Shown here in pieces: positions 32,850-42,529 of a stretch of 64,000 bases of DNA. Every line of letters begins with the position of its first letter. The stretch's first letter is position 1. The translations under genes were made by a program, and so were the position numbers. The stretch is from an uncultured Candidatus Melainabacteria bacterium (lineage in GTDB: Bacteria > Cyanobacteriota > Vampirovibrionia > Gastranaerophilales > Gastranaerophilaceae). The notes under the pieces were generated by a model. The model was not told where the DNA came from, did no database searches, and saw only the letters and a program-made list of their open reading frames with translations. Location: contig CAKUZL010000001.1 of the NCBI GenBank assembly GCA_934718085.1, positions 310,001 through 374,000 on the forward strand. Direction: 5' to 3'.

Positions 32850-35016
32850 TATCTTCGTCCGTAGATTTCAATTGAGCGTCGGTGATTTTTTCGTTGTTTT
32901 TGCGCGCGGCTCTGAGGTTTGCGCGGTTTTCGAGTTCTTCTATAATGTTGTCGTGATATTTAATTCTTTGGTGGTGAGACGCTCTGAGTGTTTTTCCGAG
33001 CGTTTCCGCGATTATCTTCAAGTCGTGCAAAGAAAGCGGACATTCCGACAACTGTCCGTCATTAAGCCTTTCGACGATGATTTTGTTTATCAGTTTTTCA
33101 AGTTCTTCTTTTGAATATTCTTTCAGTGTTCTCGATGCCGACTCGACTGCGTCCGCTATCATTACTATTGCGACTTCTTTTGTCAGCGGCTTGGGCCCGG
33201 GGTAGCGGAACTGTTCCCTCGAAACATTTTCGACACCTTCCTGTTTCAGTGCTCTCGAGTAAAAATACGAAGCGAGCGTCGTTCCGTGGTGTTGAGCGAT
33301 AAAGTCTTTGATGATATCGGGAAGTTTGTATTCCTTTGCAATTTCAAGTCCGTCTTTTACGTGGGAAACGATGACCATTTTGCTCAAACGCGGATTAAGC
33401 TTGCAATGAGGGTTTTCGATTCCGAAGTAATTTTGGTTTTCTATAAAAAACAAAGGGCGTTTAAGTTTTCCGATATCATGGTACATCGCGCCGACCCTTG
33501 CCAGCAGCGAGTCCGCACCGATTGCTTCCGCAGCGGCTTCCGCAAAAGTCGAAAGCAAAAGCGAGTGAGAAAACGTTCCGGGTGCTTCGAATTGGAGCCG
33601 TTTGAGCAACGGTTGGTTGATGTCGCCCATTTCCGCGATTCCGTACGGTGTCGTGATGCCGGAAATATTTTCGAGCAGCGGGAGCATTCCGAGAGCGATA
33701 ATTCCGCTGAATACGCAGTTCAAAACGCCGAAAATGAGGTCGTTGAGGAAATATTTCAGCGTGATGTCCGTCAGGCAAAGTTGAAGCAGGTACATCGTGC
33801 CGATGCAAAGCGCGTTAATGAGCGCGACTTCGAGTCCGACTCGGACGAGGTCTATCCGTTTCATGAATTTTGCGTTAGACATACAAAGCGCCGTGAACAA
33901 CGCCGCCAGAATGAGTACGGAGACTTTTGCCGCCACAATCCACAGAGAAAGCGATATCATGACAATCATCACGACCGAAACGTAAGACGCGGTTCTCGGG
34001 TTTGTAAAGACCGAAAGCATTATGACGTAGGCGGGAACGGGTAAAATGTAAATTGTCCAGTCAAACGGGATGATTACCGCCGTAAAAATCAATAAAAACG
34101 AGAGCAAAGATATTATAAAAATTCTTCTTTTGGTTAGCAATTTTTTTTCGAAAAACGATAAATAACCGTAAATGGCGGTAATTCCGAGGAGGCAAAGCGA
34201 GAAAACGCCGACCATTCCTTTTAAATTAAGATTGATAATGCTGTGTCCCGCCTGAACGAGTGCGTCTTTCTTGATTTTCGAGAGTCGTTCGCCTTTCGAA
34301 ATTATTTTGTCGCCCTTTTCGAAGATAACCCTGATGGGAGCAACCGAGTCCATAACGGTTTTTTTTGCGGCTTCGGTGGCTTCTTCGTCCAAAACCATGT
34401 TGGACATTACGACTTGTTCCAAAATCCCTGAAATAACCTTTTTTTGCGCCAGTGTCGAGTTTTCGTCCGTATTTGCGTAAACCGATCGAGTGAAAAGGTT
34501 CGTGTCGTTTTCCGAAATTCCCGACGTCAAAATCTTTTTCAACGTGTGTTTTGCGTTGACCGTCAAAAGGTTCATACTGTTGTCGCTCAGCGAAAGCAGG
34601 TACGAAATCGTGAATTTTTCTTTGTCTTTGTCGTTCAGGTCGAACAGCGACATCATTTTGATGTTTTTTTCCGCAAGCGTCAGTTTCGATTTTCTGATGT
34701 CGTTGACGGAGTTTATAAGTTGGTCGAAATCTTCGTTGACGAACATATCTTCGGAAACGCGCATTACCGGGTTCAGTTTTTGAGCAAGTTCCTTTTTTCG
34801 TTGGTCGGTTTTGAATGTGTCCACGACTTCTATAGTGTTTTGGGCGTAAACGTCTTCGCGTGCAAGGTTATCGGGACCGGTCAGAGAGCTGAAAAAGAAA
34901 TGCTTTGACGCCATCAGCAACGTGAAAATCAGGGACAGTATTATAAACAAAAATACGTTTTGAACGGTTTTCGAATTAACCGTGTTGTTATAAAAAGTTT
35001 TTATATTTTGAAACAT
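32836..35016 (-). CDS. pgpH: 7TM-HD phosphohydrolase, PgpH type
   Basis: 726 residues: an N-terminal membrane helix (about 18-36), an extracytoplasmic 7TMR-HDED domain (about 45-265), seven membrane helices (about 266-445) and a cytosolic HD domain. The catalytic residues are visible as H484 in GTFSHSLLL and H513-D514 in MYHDIGK, with VIVSHVKDGLEIAKEYKLP and IAQHHGTT downstream. Characterised PgpH proteins hydrolyse cyclic di-AMP. The membrane sensor part suggests control by an external ligand. First gene of the operon with ybeY and dgkA. Confidence 0.93.
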   Translation of the reverse strand: MFQNIKTFYNNTVNSKTVQNVFLFIILSLIFTLLMASKHFFFSSLTGPDNLAREDVYAQNTIEVVDTFKTDQRKKELAQKLNPVMRVSEDMFVNEDFDQLINSVNDIRKSKLTLAEKNIKMMSLFDLNDKDKEKFTISYLLSLSDNSMNLLTVNAKHTLKKILTSGISENDTNLFTRSVYANTDENSTLAQKKVISGILEQVVMSNMVLDEEATEAAKKTVMDSVAPIRVIFEKGDKIISKGERLSKIKKDALVQAGHSIINLNLKGMVGVFSLCLLGITAIYGYLSFFEKKLLTKRRIFIISLLSFLLIFTAVIIPFDWTIYILPVPAYVIMLSVFTNPRTASYVSVVMIVMISLSLWIVAAKVSVLILAALFTALCMSNAKFMKRIDLVRVGLEVALINALCIGTMYLLQLCLTDITLKYFLNDLIFGVLNCVFSGIIALGMLPLLENISGITTPYGIAEMGDINQPLLKRLQFEAPGTFSHSLLLSTFAEAAAEAIGADSLLARVGAMYHDIGKLKRPLFFIENQNYFGIENPHCKLNPRLSKMVIVSHVKDGLEIAKEYKLPDIIKDFIAQHHGTTLASYFYSRALKQEGVENVSREQFRYPGPKPLTKEVAIVMIADAVESASRTLKEYSKEELEKLINKIIVERLNDGQLSECPLSLHDLKIIAETLGKTLRASHHQRIKYHDNIIEELENRANLRAARKNNEKITDAQLKSTDEDNEKH

Positions 35017-35028
35017 TTTCAGACCCGT

Positions 35029-35070
35029 TGTGCAAAAATCATGCCGTTAATCCAAAGGTATATTTGCACA
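35029..35070 (-). promoter_or_regulatory. Inverted repeat upstream of pgpH
   Basis: TGTGCAAA at 35029-35036 and TTTGCACA at 35063-35070 are perfect partners 26 bases apart. A TATACC on the minus strand lies between them and could be a -10. It may be an operator or a leader hairpin for the pgpH operon. Confidence 0.4.
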
Positions 35071-35144
35071 TTTCGGACAAAAATGCAAACGTCGCGGCGT
35101 GTTTTTGCGGCTTAAAAATCCTCGAAAGCAAACCGCGCAGGGGA

Positions 35145-35213
35145 TGTTATAAAATGTGAACTTTTGTTGCGATATGTAATCGCATTGCCTTTTTGCAATG
35201 CGGATATTATAAT
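35145..35213 (+). promoter_or_regulatory. Promoters and operator-like palindrome before AsmA-like gene 2
   Basis: TTGCCT at 35185-35190 and TATAAT at 35208-35213 are 17 bases apart. CGCATTGC (35181-35188) and GCAATGCG (35195-35202) form a perfect palindrome that covers the -35 and part of the spacer. A second extended -10 (TGT then TATAAA at 35148-35153) lies upstream. Confidence 0.6.
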
Positions 35214-35274
35214 TAAATATATTTACTATTATGATGACCATGAACGACATAAAAGTCGAGAAAGTTTTTTACAT

Positions 35275-38200
35275 ATGAATTTTAAAAAGAGCTTTTGCTT
35301 TGCAGTAGCAGTATTTTTAGGGATAATTCCGGTTTTATATATATCTTTTCTTGCCTTGCCGAGTTTTTTCGACGAGAAAGCGATTTTGAAACTCGTCAAC
35401 GATTTTTCGGCGGGAAACGGTTTCGAAACAACGGTTAAATCCCCTAAGTTCAATACAAACAAAGATTTGACCGTTGATTTGTCGGTTGAAGAACTGAAGT
35501 TCGGAATGAAGGGCGAAGATTCCGCCGTGACGGTGAAAAATGCCGAAACCAAAATATTTTTGCCCGCAATTGTGTTTTCAAGACTCTCGATTTTAAACTT
35601 TTCGGCGCGCGAAATTGTTGTCGATTCTCATGAAACGGCAAAATTTCCGAAGCAAAATTCTAAAATCAAACCCGATTTGACGGGGGCTCAAATCGATATC
35701 GATAAATATTCGGTATTTCTCGGAAATAAAGCCGTTTTGAAAGGTGACGTGAAATTTGCTTTCAAAAAAGGCTCCGAGACAGTAAATCTATTGAACGGAA
35801 AGGTTTTTTCGGGCAGTTCGAAAACCGATGTGAAACTCAAAATTTCGACGTCTCCTTCGGGGCTCGGAAAAAATATTTACGAAAATCTTTTTGTTACGGG
35901 ATACATAAAAAGACTTGATTTAAAAGAGTTTGAGCCGATTTTGAAAATATACGCGGGTGTTTCCGACGCACAAGGTATCGTGAGTGCCGAGGTTGCGACT
36001 TTCGGCGAAAAAAATGCTAAATCGCGTATTTTTGTAACAATTACGGGCGAAAATATTTTGATAAATTCCGAAGTTGCTTCTCAAAAAATCAAAGCACCCG
36101 GAGCGGTTTTGATAAGTGCCGATGTCGTTGTCGACGGAAAATCTTTCGACATCAAAAGGGCGTATTTGTCCGCTCCCGGTGTTAATGCGGGTGTCGCGGG
36201 AAAAATAAAATTGTACGATAACGACAAAGTGCCCAAAATTGATTTGCGAGTAAAGGTCAAAAACACTTATGCCGAAAAGCTTTTGGACCTGTTGCCCGGA
36301 GTAATTCGCCAAATAAAATTGACCAAAGTTCACGGAGTAAGCGGGTTTGCGAACGGAGAGGCGACCGTAAGGGGAAAATTCCCCGATATGCATCTTTTCG
36401 GTAGTGTTGACGTCGAAAACGCCCATGCTTTGCGCGGATACGAAAATACTCACGTCGGACGGATTAACCTGAAATTCGATGATACAAATATTTTTACGAA
36501 TATCGACCTGACGACTTCGACAGGCGGAATGTTCAAGCTTAGAGGGCGTTCCGACGTAAACCCCGCAAAGGGCAGTCATTTCGAGGTTCAGACCGCGGGA
36601 AAACTTATGTTGCCGTTGGTTTCCAAAATTCTTGTGCCGATAGGCGAAATCTTTGATTTGCAACTCGGACCCGTCCCTCAACTCAAAGTCACCGACGGTT
36701 GGGGCGACACGGTTTTGATTATAAACGGTACGAAAAAATCCGCGATGATTGACGGGTATGTCAATATTTATCATACTTTCGGAGAATATGTCGGAATCGG
36801 CGCAAAACTTTCCGATATTTCGGGAAGGGTCGACTTTAAACACGATAAAGTCTATTTTAAAACGACTGCAGGAAAAGCGGAAAATTCGCCGGCTTTTTTG
36901 TCGGGTGTTTCGTCGTTGACCGAAAAAACGCTCGACATGAAAATAGAGGCAAAAAACGCGTATTCAAAGGATATCAAGAAAATTGTCTTTGACAGTCCCT
37001 TGCTCATTGATATCAAAAACGGGTTGAACGAACTTATTTCAATGGACGGACGTGCCGATTTGTCGGTGAGAATGTCCGGTGTTGTTGACGATACGGTTCC
37101 TCCGGGGTCATTGGATTCGATTAAAAATCTGAAAATCGACGGCTTTTTGAAAATGTTCGATAACGGCTGCAGAGTCAAGTCCTATGCGGGTTTAATCGAT
37201 AAAATAAACGGAGTTGTGAATTTTACCGAAGAAAATATTACTTTCGATGATGTGAAATTGAAAATTTTTAATTCTCCAATAAGGACTTCGGGACGGTTAA
37301 AAACCGACAAAAATAAGAAACGAACCGACGGAACGGTCTATGTTTCGGGTAACGGAACAAAGGTTGCAGATACGTTGAAAGCGGCTGCGCTTTTGACCGC
37401 AAAAGAGGCTCAAATGCTTGCAAAAAGTGCTGCATCGCTTAAAAACGTCGACGGTTTGTATAATTTTAAAAGTACGATAAAAGTCAAAGATTCCGTTCCC
37501 GATTTCCCGACGGCTAAGGTTACCGCGACAAGCATTCCTTCGACGGCTCCGAAGAACGTGTTGGTGCTGAAGAACGGGAATTTTTATCTGAACAACGGAA
37601 CTCTCAAACTCGATAAATTGAGATTTTGTGCGGAAAATTCCGAAATTAAAGCGGACGGAACGGTCAAAAACGTTTTCGGAACTCCGAGATACAATATTTT
37701 TGCAAGTACGAAAAATTTTGCCGCAAAGTATGTTCATGCAATGTTTTTGTCGGGAATGGCGGGCGAAGAAGCCGCACTTGCCGCTAACGAAATAACCTCG
37801 GTAAAGGGTAACGTGAGCGGATTTGTGTCGATTTCGGGAAATTCGGACAAGGGCAAATTTGTCGTCAACAATTTTGAATTTACCGATAAATTTACAAAAA
37901 TTCCGTTTAAATTTAACAATCCCGTTGTCGAAATTAGCAAAAACTCTTTGTATTTGAACAATTTACAAGGTATTGCGGGTGATATTTCGAAGGTTACCGG
38001 TAACTTTGTCATCGGAAATTATCGGTTCGACAACCCTTCGTTGACGGGAAATCTTTCGATGAAAATTACCCCCGAACTTGCGGAAAAATATATTAATCCG
38101 AAAATGACTCATCCCGTGCGAATTACCGATGAAATCGGGTTGACCGCCGATTTTTCGGGATTGTTGTCGGATTTGAATACTCGAATAATCGCGTTTTTGG

Positions 38201-39717
38201 ACAAAGGAAGCGATGTTTCTTTGTTTTCGACCGGTCTCGGCGATTCCGACGTAATCAGACGGATTGTCGTTCGAATGAAATCGAACGCGGATACCTTAAA
38301 TATTCTTAATTTCGAGTATTTGAAAAACGAGATAAATTCGTTCGGAAAAGAGGTTTCCGTACCTTGTATCAGAGGCGGGGCGGTGTTGAAAAAACGCGGA
38401 GCTCAATTTGTTCCGGTTTCGGCAAACATTGCGACAAGACGTCCGATGAGTGCAAAACTTTTGAATATTATTTTCAAAAAGTCGTTGATAAAGTCGGGTA
38501 CTTTCGAATGCAATCTTGCTGCGACAATCACCGGACAAATCGCCCAAGTTACGGGTTCAGGTGCGTTGAACGATGTGTCCGTTCCCTTGTACGAGACGTT
38601 CATCAAGTCCGCAAAAATGAACGCTCAGAGAAAGTCGATGAATTTGAAATTGGAAGCTCAAATTTTTAAAACCCATATCGACGGGTTTATGAATTCGGCG
38701 AATACGACCCGTTTGCCGTTTGTCGTGAATAAACTCGAAGTTACGACCAAAGGTACCCAAAATCTCGAAAAAACGGCGCAAAGTATTTATAAAACGAGCA
38801 TGGAGTCGTATACAAATAAAATACTAAAGCAAAAACCGGCGTTCGACATATCGGATATCATCGTCAGAGAAGGGCATTTGAAGTCTGATTCGGCGATATT
38901 TAAGACGGCGGAAATAAACGACCTGAACATAGATTTTTCGCTTGATGCAAGATCCGTGCTCAGAATTATTATTCGTGAATTTACCATGGCGGGTGGAAAA
39001 GTCAAAGGCAGAGCCCGTTACGATTTTGCAAACGGTGCGCTCGGGGCAAAAATAGCCGCTTACGGAGTCGATTCCGACAAAACGGCGGAAGCGTTTTTTG
39101 ATTCGAAAGGGCAGATAGAGGGTTTTTTGAACGGTTCGGCTTATTTTTCGACAAAGGGATTCGAACAGGCGGAACGTTTGCGCAATTTGAACGGAAAATT
39201 CAGATTTGTGATAAACGAAGGGAAAATGACGAAACTCGGTTCTCTCGAATATTTGTTGCGAGCCACGAATATCGTCAGCAGCGGTTTGACGGCACTTTCG
39301 GTTCATAACGCGATAGCGTTGATTCACCCGGTCAATAAGGGCGCATTTTCGAGGGTTTCGGGCGATTTTAACATTAAAAACGGTGTGATTGAAGACATAA
39401 AAATATTTTCGCGCGGCGAACATTTAAGTACGTATATCAGCGGGAAATACGATTATTCCGAAGATAACGGCGACATCGTCGTTTTCGGGAAATTCGGCAG
39501 AAAAACGTCGGGAGTTTTCGGACCCGTCGGAGATTTGTCTTTGAACGCGTTTTTCAATATGCTTCCGTTCAGTAAAGACCCGGGAATTTACGCCTCAGAC
39601 ATTTTGTTGATACCCGATGTCACGTACAAAGGCGACGATTATCGGGTTTTCAGAGCTTCCGTAAAAGGCGAATTGAACGGCAGCGACAACGTTTCGGACT
39701 TTAAATGGGTGAAATAA
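35275..39717 (+). CDS. AsmA-like envelope protein 2, very large
   Basis: 1480 residues from the ATG at 35275, where a membrane helix starts (MNFKKSFCFAVAVFLGIIPV); the reading frame is open 111 bases further up, but those codons cover the promoter. After the helix the protein is an almost unbroken run of short beta strands, with repeated motifs such as SGRVDFKHDKVYF, INGVVNFTEENITF and GTVKNVFGTPRYN. The C-terminal block (SRVSGDFNIKNGVIEDIKIF, YRVFRASVKGELNGS) is the AsmA_2-type end found in YhdP/TamB-class proteins. These form hydrophobic grooves that carry phospholipid across the periplasm. It is separated from neighbours by its own promoter. Confidence 0.85.
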   Translation: MNFKKSFCFAVAVFLGIIPVLYISFLALPSFFDEKAILKLVNDFSAGNGFETTVKSPKFNTNKDLTVDLSVEELKFGMKGEDSAVTVKNAETKIFLPAIVFSRLSILNFSAREIVVDSHETAKFPKQNSKIKPDLTGAQIDIDKYSVFLGNKAVLKGDVKFAFKKGSETVNLLNGKVFSGSSKTDVKLKISTSPSGLGKNIYENLFVTGYIKRLDLKEFEPILKIYAGVSDAQGIVSAEVATFGEKNAKSRIFVTITGENILINSEVASQKIKAPGAVLISADVVVDGKSFDIKRAYLSAPGVNAGVAGKIKLYDNDKVPKIDLRVKVKNTYAEKLLDLLPGVIRQIKLTKVHGVSGFANGEATVRGKFPDMHLFGSVDVENAHALRGYENTHVGRINLKFDDTNIFTNIDLTTSTGGMFKLRGRSDVNPAKGSHFEVQTAGKLMLPLVSKILVPIGEIFDLQLGPVPQLKVTDGWGDTVLIINGTKKSAMIDGYVNIYHTFGEYVGIGAKLSDISGRVDFKHDKVYFKTTAGKAENSPAFLSGVSSLTEKTLDMKIEAKNAYSKDIKKIVFDSPLLIDIKNGLNELISMDGRADLSVRMSGVVDDTVPPGSLDSIKNLKIDGFLKMFDNGCRVKSYAGLIDKINGVVNFTEENITFDDVKLKIFNSPIRTSGRLKTDKNKKRTDGTVYVSGNGTKVADTLKAAALLTAKEAQMLAKSAASLKNVDGLYNFKSTIKVKDSVPDFPTAKVTATSIPSTAPKNVLVLKNGNFYLNNGTLKLDKLRFCAENSEIKADGTVKNVFGTPRYNIFASTKNFAAKYVHAMFLSGMAGEEAALAANEITSVKGNVSGFVSISGNSDKGKFVVNNFEFTDKFTKIPFKFNNPVVEISKNSLYLNNLQGIAGDISKVTGNFVIGNYRFDNPSLTGNLSMKITPELAEKYINPKMTHPVRITDEIGLTADFSGLLSDLNTRIIAFLDKGSDVSLFSTGLGDSDVIRRIVVRMKSNADTLNILNFEYLKNEINSFGKEVSVPCIRGGAVLKKRGAQFVPVSANIATRRPMSAKLLNIIFKKSLIKSGTFECNLAATITGQIAQVTGSGALNDVSVPLYETFIKSAKMNAQRKSMNLKLEAQIFKTHIDGFMNSANTTRLPFVVNKLEVTTKGTQNLEKTAQSIYKTSMESYTNKILKQKPAFDISDIIVREGHLKSDSAIFKTAEINDLNIDFSLDARSVLRIIIREFTMAGGKVKGRARYDFANGALGAKIAAYGVDSDKTAEAFFDSKGQIEGFLNGSAYFSTKGFEQAERLRNLNGKFRFVINEGKMTKLGSLEYLLRATNIVSSGLTALSVHNAIALIHPVNKGAFSRVSGDFNIKNGVIEDIKIFSRGEHLSTYISGKYDYSEDNGDIVVFGKFGRKTSGVFGPVGDLSLNAFFNMLPFSKDPGIYASDILLIPDVTYKGDDYRVFRASVKGELNGSDNVSDFKWVK

Positions 39718-39822
39718 CGTAAAAAAACTTTACTTTACTAAATATTTTGAGATTTTTTCGATTTCTTATGATAAAGTAGTTAAGTACCGTTTGTGAATTT
39801 CGAAAAGTCAAGGAGACGAAGT

Positions 39823-40464
39823 ATGAGCGAATATCTGTCAAAGGAAGAAGTCCGTCAGTGGAGAAGTTCTCTGGAGAAAATTACTCTTGAAGAATTTGCG
39901 GCGAGATTGGGAAAGAAAATCCAAAACGAAAAAGAAACGAACGATATGGTCGATATCGTAATGACGCATTCTCACGAGCACGAAGCTCCGATTGTAACGT
40001 CGTACGAATATCCCGCTCACGAGACTCAAAAAATTGCGATTTCCGAACCCGAGGTCGAACATAAACCTGTAAAACCGGTTCGCAAACATGCGGTAAAATC
40101 AGAAAAGCCGGCGGCAAAACATGTAGAAAAATCTCAACCTGTCGAAGAAAAAGTTGTCGCTAAGTCCGAAAAGACGTCTTCAAAACCGAAAACGAAAAAG
40201 GCTGTTGAAGAGCCCTCTAAGACTGAAACAGAAGCTTTTTACGACAATATTTCCTTCAAAAAACCTTTGATAGCGCGCGAAAAAATGATTTTGGATTATT
40301 TGATTCAAAACAAAAATACGGTAGTGTATGCGAAAAATATGGCGGAATTGCTTGATTTACCTCGTGATTACGTGTACAAATATATAAAAAATTTAAGATG
40401 TAAAATAAACGAAGATGTGCTTGTTAATGCCGATAACGGCGGATACGTGCTCAAGTTCGATTAA
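39823..40464 (+). CDS. Orphan winged-helix protein with a long charged linker
   Basis: 213 residues from an ATG with AAGGAG; a GTG 30 bases upstream is in frame but poorly placed. Residues 1-50 form one or two helices (EEVRQWRSSLEKITLEEFAA), residues about 55-145 are a low-complexity Lys/Glu/Pro/Val linker with four KSEK-type motifs, and the last 67 residues form an OmpR-type winged helix (REKMILDYLIQNKNTVV, YVYKYIKNLRCKI, ADNGGYVLKF). There is no receiver domain, so it is not a normal response regulator. It is 17 bases before the HgdB-like gene and probably co-transcribed with it, so it may regulate this operon. Confidence 0.7.
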   Translation: MSEYLSKEEVRQWRSSLEKITLEEFAARLGKKIQNEKETNDMVDIVMTHSHEHEAPIVTSYEYPAHETQKIAISEPEVEHKPVKPVRKHAVKSEKPAAKHVEKSQPVEEKVVAKSEKTSSKPKTKKAVEEPSKTETEAFYDNISFKKPLIAREKMILDYLIQNKNTVVYAKNMAELLDLPRDYVYKYIKNLRCKINEDVLVNADNGGYVLKFD

Positions 40465-40481
40465 TCGGGAGAGTCCGCAAA

Positions 40482-41594
40482 ATGAGTGAATCTCAAAAGA
40501 AAAAAATTGCATTTCCTCACATGGGTACGGTTTCATACGCATGGAGAGCGGCTTTGGATACCCTCGGGGTAGAAGCGTTCGTGCCTCCTTATACCAACAA
40601 AAAAACGCTTTCGCTCGGCACAAAGTATGCTCCCGAGTCGGTTTGTTTGCCTTATAAATTGATTTTGGGAAACTTTATCGAAGCTCTCGAAGGCGGTGCC
40701 GATTATGTTGCAATGATTACTTCTCCCGGAATTTGCAGACTCGGCGAGTACGGTGCCAGCATAAAACGTATTCTCGAGGATTTGGGATATCACGACAGAT
40801 ATATCGAATTGTCGCTCTACGATGGATTCAAGGGAATGATAGATTTTCTTCGAAAAGTTAAGCCCGATGCGGATTTTATTACTATCGGAAGAGCTATTTA
40901 TGCGGTAGTAAAGCGGGTTTTCATTCTCGATAAAATGGAAAGAACTCTTTCGTGGTACCGCGCTCGCGAATTAAAGTACGGAACTGCTGAAAAAGCTTTC
41001 GAAAAAGGGCTTGAACTGATAAGCGAAGCCAAAAATGCCCGAAGCCTCGCAAAGGCGGAAAAAGAGGCACTTCGTCTTATAAAAGAAACTCCGATAGACA
41101 AAAACAGAGACGTTTTGCACGTCGATATTACGGGCGAAATCTTTATTGTTTTGGATTATTTTTCAAACCAAAATATGACCCGCGAACTCGGGAAAATGGG
41201 CGTTCAAACGGCAACAAGCCTTACAGTTTCAAGTTTTTTGAAAGACGCAATAATTCCGAAATGGCTGAAAAAGGGCGAAACTCACCTCGAAAGAGCATTC
41301 AGACTCGCAAAACCTTATCTTATGCGCGATATCGGCGGAGATGCTCTCGAGTCGGTCAGCGACGTCGCTTATGCCGATGAAAAGGGCGTAGACGGAATTA
41401 TTCACGTAAGTCCGTTCACTTGTATGCCCGAAATCATGTCGCAAAATATTTTCCCGAAAATGCGCGAAAATTGTGACGTTCCGATTTTGTCACTCGTAAT
41501 GGACGAACAAACCGGAAAAGCCGGTTATTTGACGAGGTTGGAAGCTTTTACCGATTTGATGAGGCGCAAAAAACGTCGTAAAAAGGTGCAATGA
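40482..41594 (+). CDS. HgdB-like iron-sulfur protein (acyl-CoA dehydratase activase-related)
   Basis: 370 residues resembling the D-component of 2-hydroxyglutaryl-CoA dehydratase and its stand-alone relatives. It opens IAFPHMGTVSYAWRAALDTL. C55 (ESVCLPYKL), C85 (SPGICRLGEYG) and C314 (SPFTCMPE) lie in the positions where the family holds its [4Fe-4S] cluster. In complete systems the activase donates an electron to this subunit to dehydrate a 2-hydroxyacyl-CoA; the activase gene is not in this window. Stand-alone members have unclear function. It overlaps the PfkB kinase gene (ATGA). Confidence 0.75.
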   Translation: MSESQKKKIAFPHMGTVSYAWRAALDTLGVEAFVPPYTNKKTLSLGTKYAPESVCLPYKLILGNFIEALEGGADYVAMITSPGICRLGEYGASIKRILEDLGYHDRYIELSLYDGFKGMIDFLRKVKPDADFITIGRAIYAVVKRVFILDKMERTLSWYRARELKYGTAEKAFEKGLELISEAKNARSLAKAEKEALRLIKETPIDKNRDVLHVDITGEIFIVLDYFSNQNMTRELGKMGVQTATSLTVSSFLKDAIIPKWLKKGETHLERAFRLAKPYLMRDIGGDALESVSDVAYADEKGVDGIIHVSPFTCMPEIMSQNIFPKMRENCDVPILSLVMDEQTGKAGYLTRLEAFTDLMRRKKRRKKVQ

Positions 41595-42529
41595 TGGAAA
41601 AGCTCGATATTATCGCTCTCGGAGAAGGTTTGGTGGAACTTTCGTCGTGCGAAAGTTTAACGTATTGCAAAACTTTGGATAAATACTACGGCGGAGATAC
41701 CTTGACCGCAGCGGTTTCGGCGTGTCGGGAGGGTTCTGCCGTCGGTTACGTTTCAAAAGTCGGAACGGACGCGTTTACCGAGTTCTTGCTCGACGGATGG
41801 CAGACCGAAGGGCTTGATATTTCAACCGTTAAGCGGGTTCCCGGGATTAACGGAATTTATTTTATCGCCAATATCGAGGGCGACAAAAAAGAAGTTGCCT
41901 ACTATCGCAAAAAAACCGCGGCGTGCAAGCTTTCGGAAGAGGATATCGACGAAGAATACATAAAATCCGCAAGTGTGATTTATGCTTCGGGAACGACTCA
42001 GTCGCTTTCTTTGTCGGCGCGCGAGGCGGTTGTCAAAGCTTTTAAAATTGCGAAAGAAAACAATATTTTGACCGCTTTCGATGTTAATTACGATGAGCTG
42101 ATGTGGTCAAGAGAAGAGGCGAAAGAGGCTTTTGACGAAATCGAAGATTTGACAGATATTTTGTTTCTGAATACAAAAAATGACTCGTTGGCGCAGTGGG
42201 AGGTCGAATCTTACGACAAATTGATTAAATATTTTATCGATAAAGGTGCGGTTTCCGTGATTTTGAAATCCAAAGAGAGAAAAGGTTATTTTGTCGGATT
42301 TGAGTCGGCAGTAACGTTTACGCCCTATTTCAGCGACGAAAAAATCGATTCGACGGGTGCGGGAGATGCTTTTAACGGTGCCTTTTTGCACGAAATTACT
42401 CATGGAAAAACACCTCTCGAAGCGGTCAAGAAGGCAGCTGTCGTTTCGGGGTTACAAGTCAAAAAAGTCGGTGCGATAAAGTCGATTCCGTACGCGAACG
42501 AAGTCGAAGAAGCGATGAGGTTCTTTTGA
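41591..42529 (+). CDS. PfkB-family carbohydrate kinase
   Basis: 312 residues. The C-terminal signature DSTGAGDAFNGAFLHE carries the catalytic Asp and anion hole of the ribokinase family, and YYGGDTLTAAVSACREGSAV is the N-terminal substrate block. The sequence around VGTDAFTEFLLDGWQTEGL resembles 2-keto-3-deoxygluconate kinases, but the sugar cannot be fixed from sequence. Two ATG codons in a row are possible starts; the first overlaps the stop of the previous gene. The next gene overlaps its end by four bases, so the three are translated as a unit. Confidence 0.85.
   Translation: MMEKLDIIALGEGLVELSSCESLTYCKTLDKYYGGDTLTAAVSACREGSAVGYVSKVGTDAFTEFLLDGWQTEGLDISTVKRVPGINGIYFIANIEGDKKEVAYYRKKTAACKLSEEDIDEEYIKSASVIYASGTTQSLSLSAREAVVKAFKIAKENNILTAFDVNYDELMWSREEAKEAFDEIEDLTDILFLNTKNDSLAQWEVESYDKLIKYFIDKGAVSVILKSKERKGYFVGFESAVTFTPYFSDEKIDSTGAGDAFNGAFLHEITHGKTPLEAVKKAAVVSGLQVKKVGAIKSIPYANEVEEAMRFF

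Noticed and set aside
35047..35250. 67-codon minus-strand frame with CxxC-like motifs
   Set aside because: It spans the promoter and palindrome of the AsmA-like gene and lacks a ribosome site; the Cys pairs are probably chance.
35920..36843. 307-codon open frame on the minus strand
   Set aside because: Antisense shadow of AsmA-like gene 2, with no start context.
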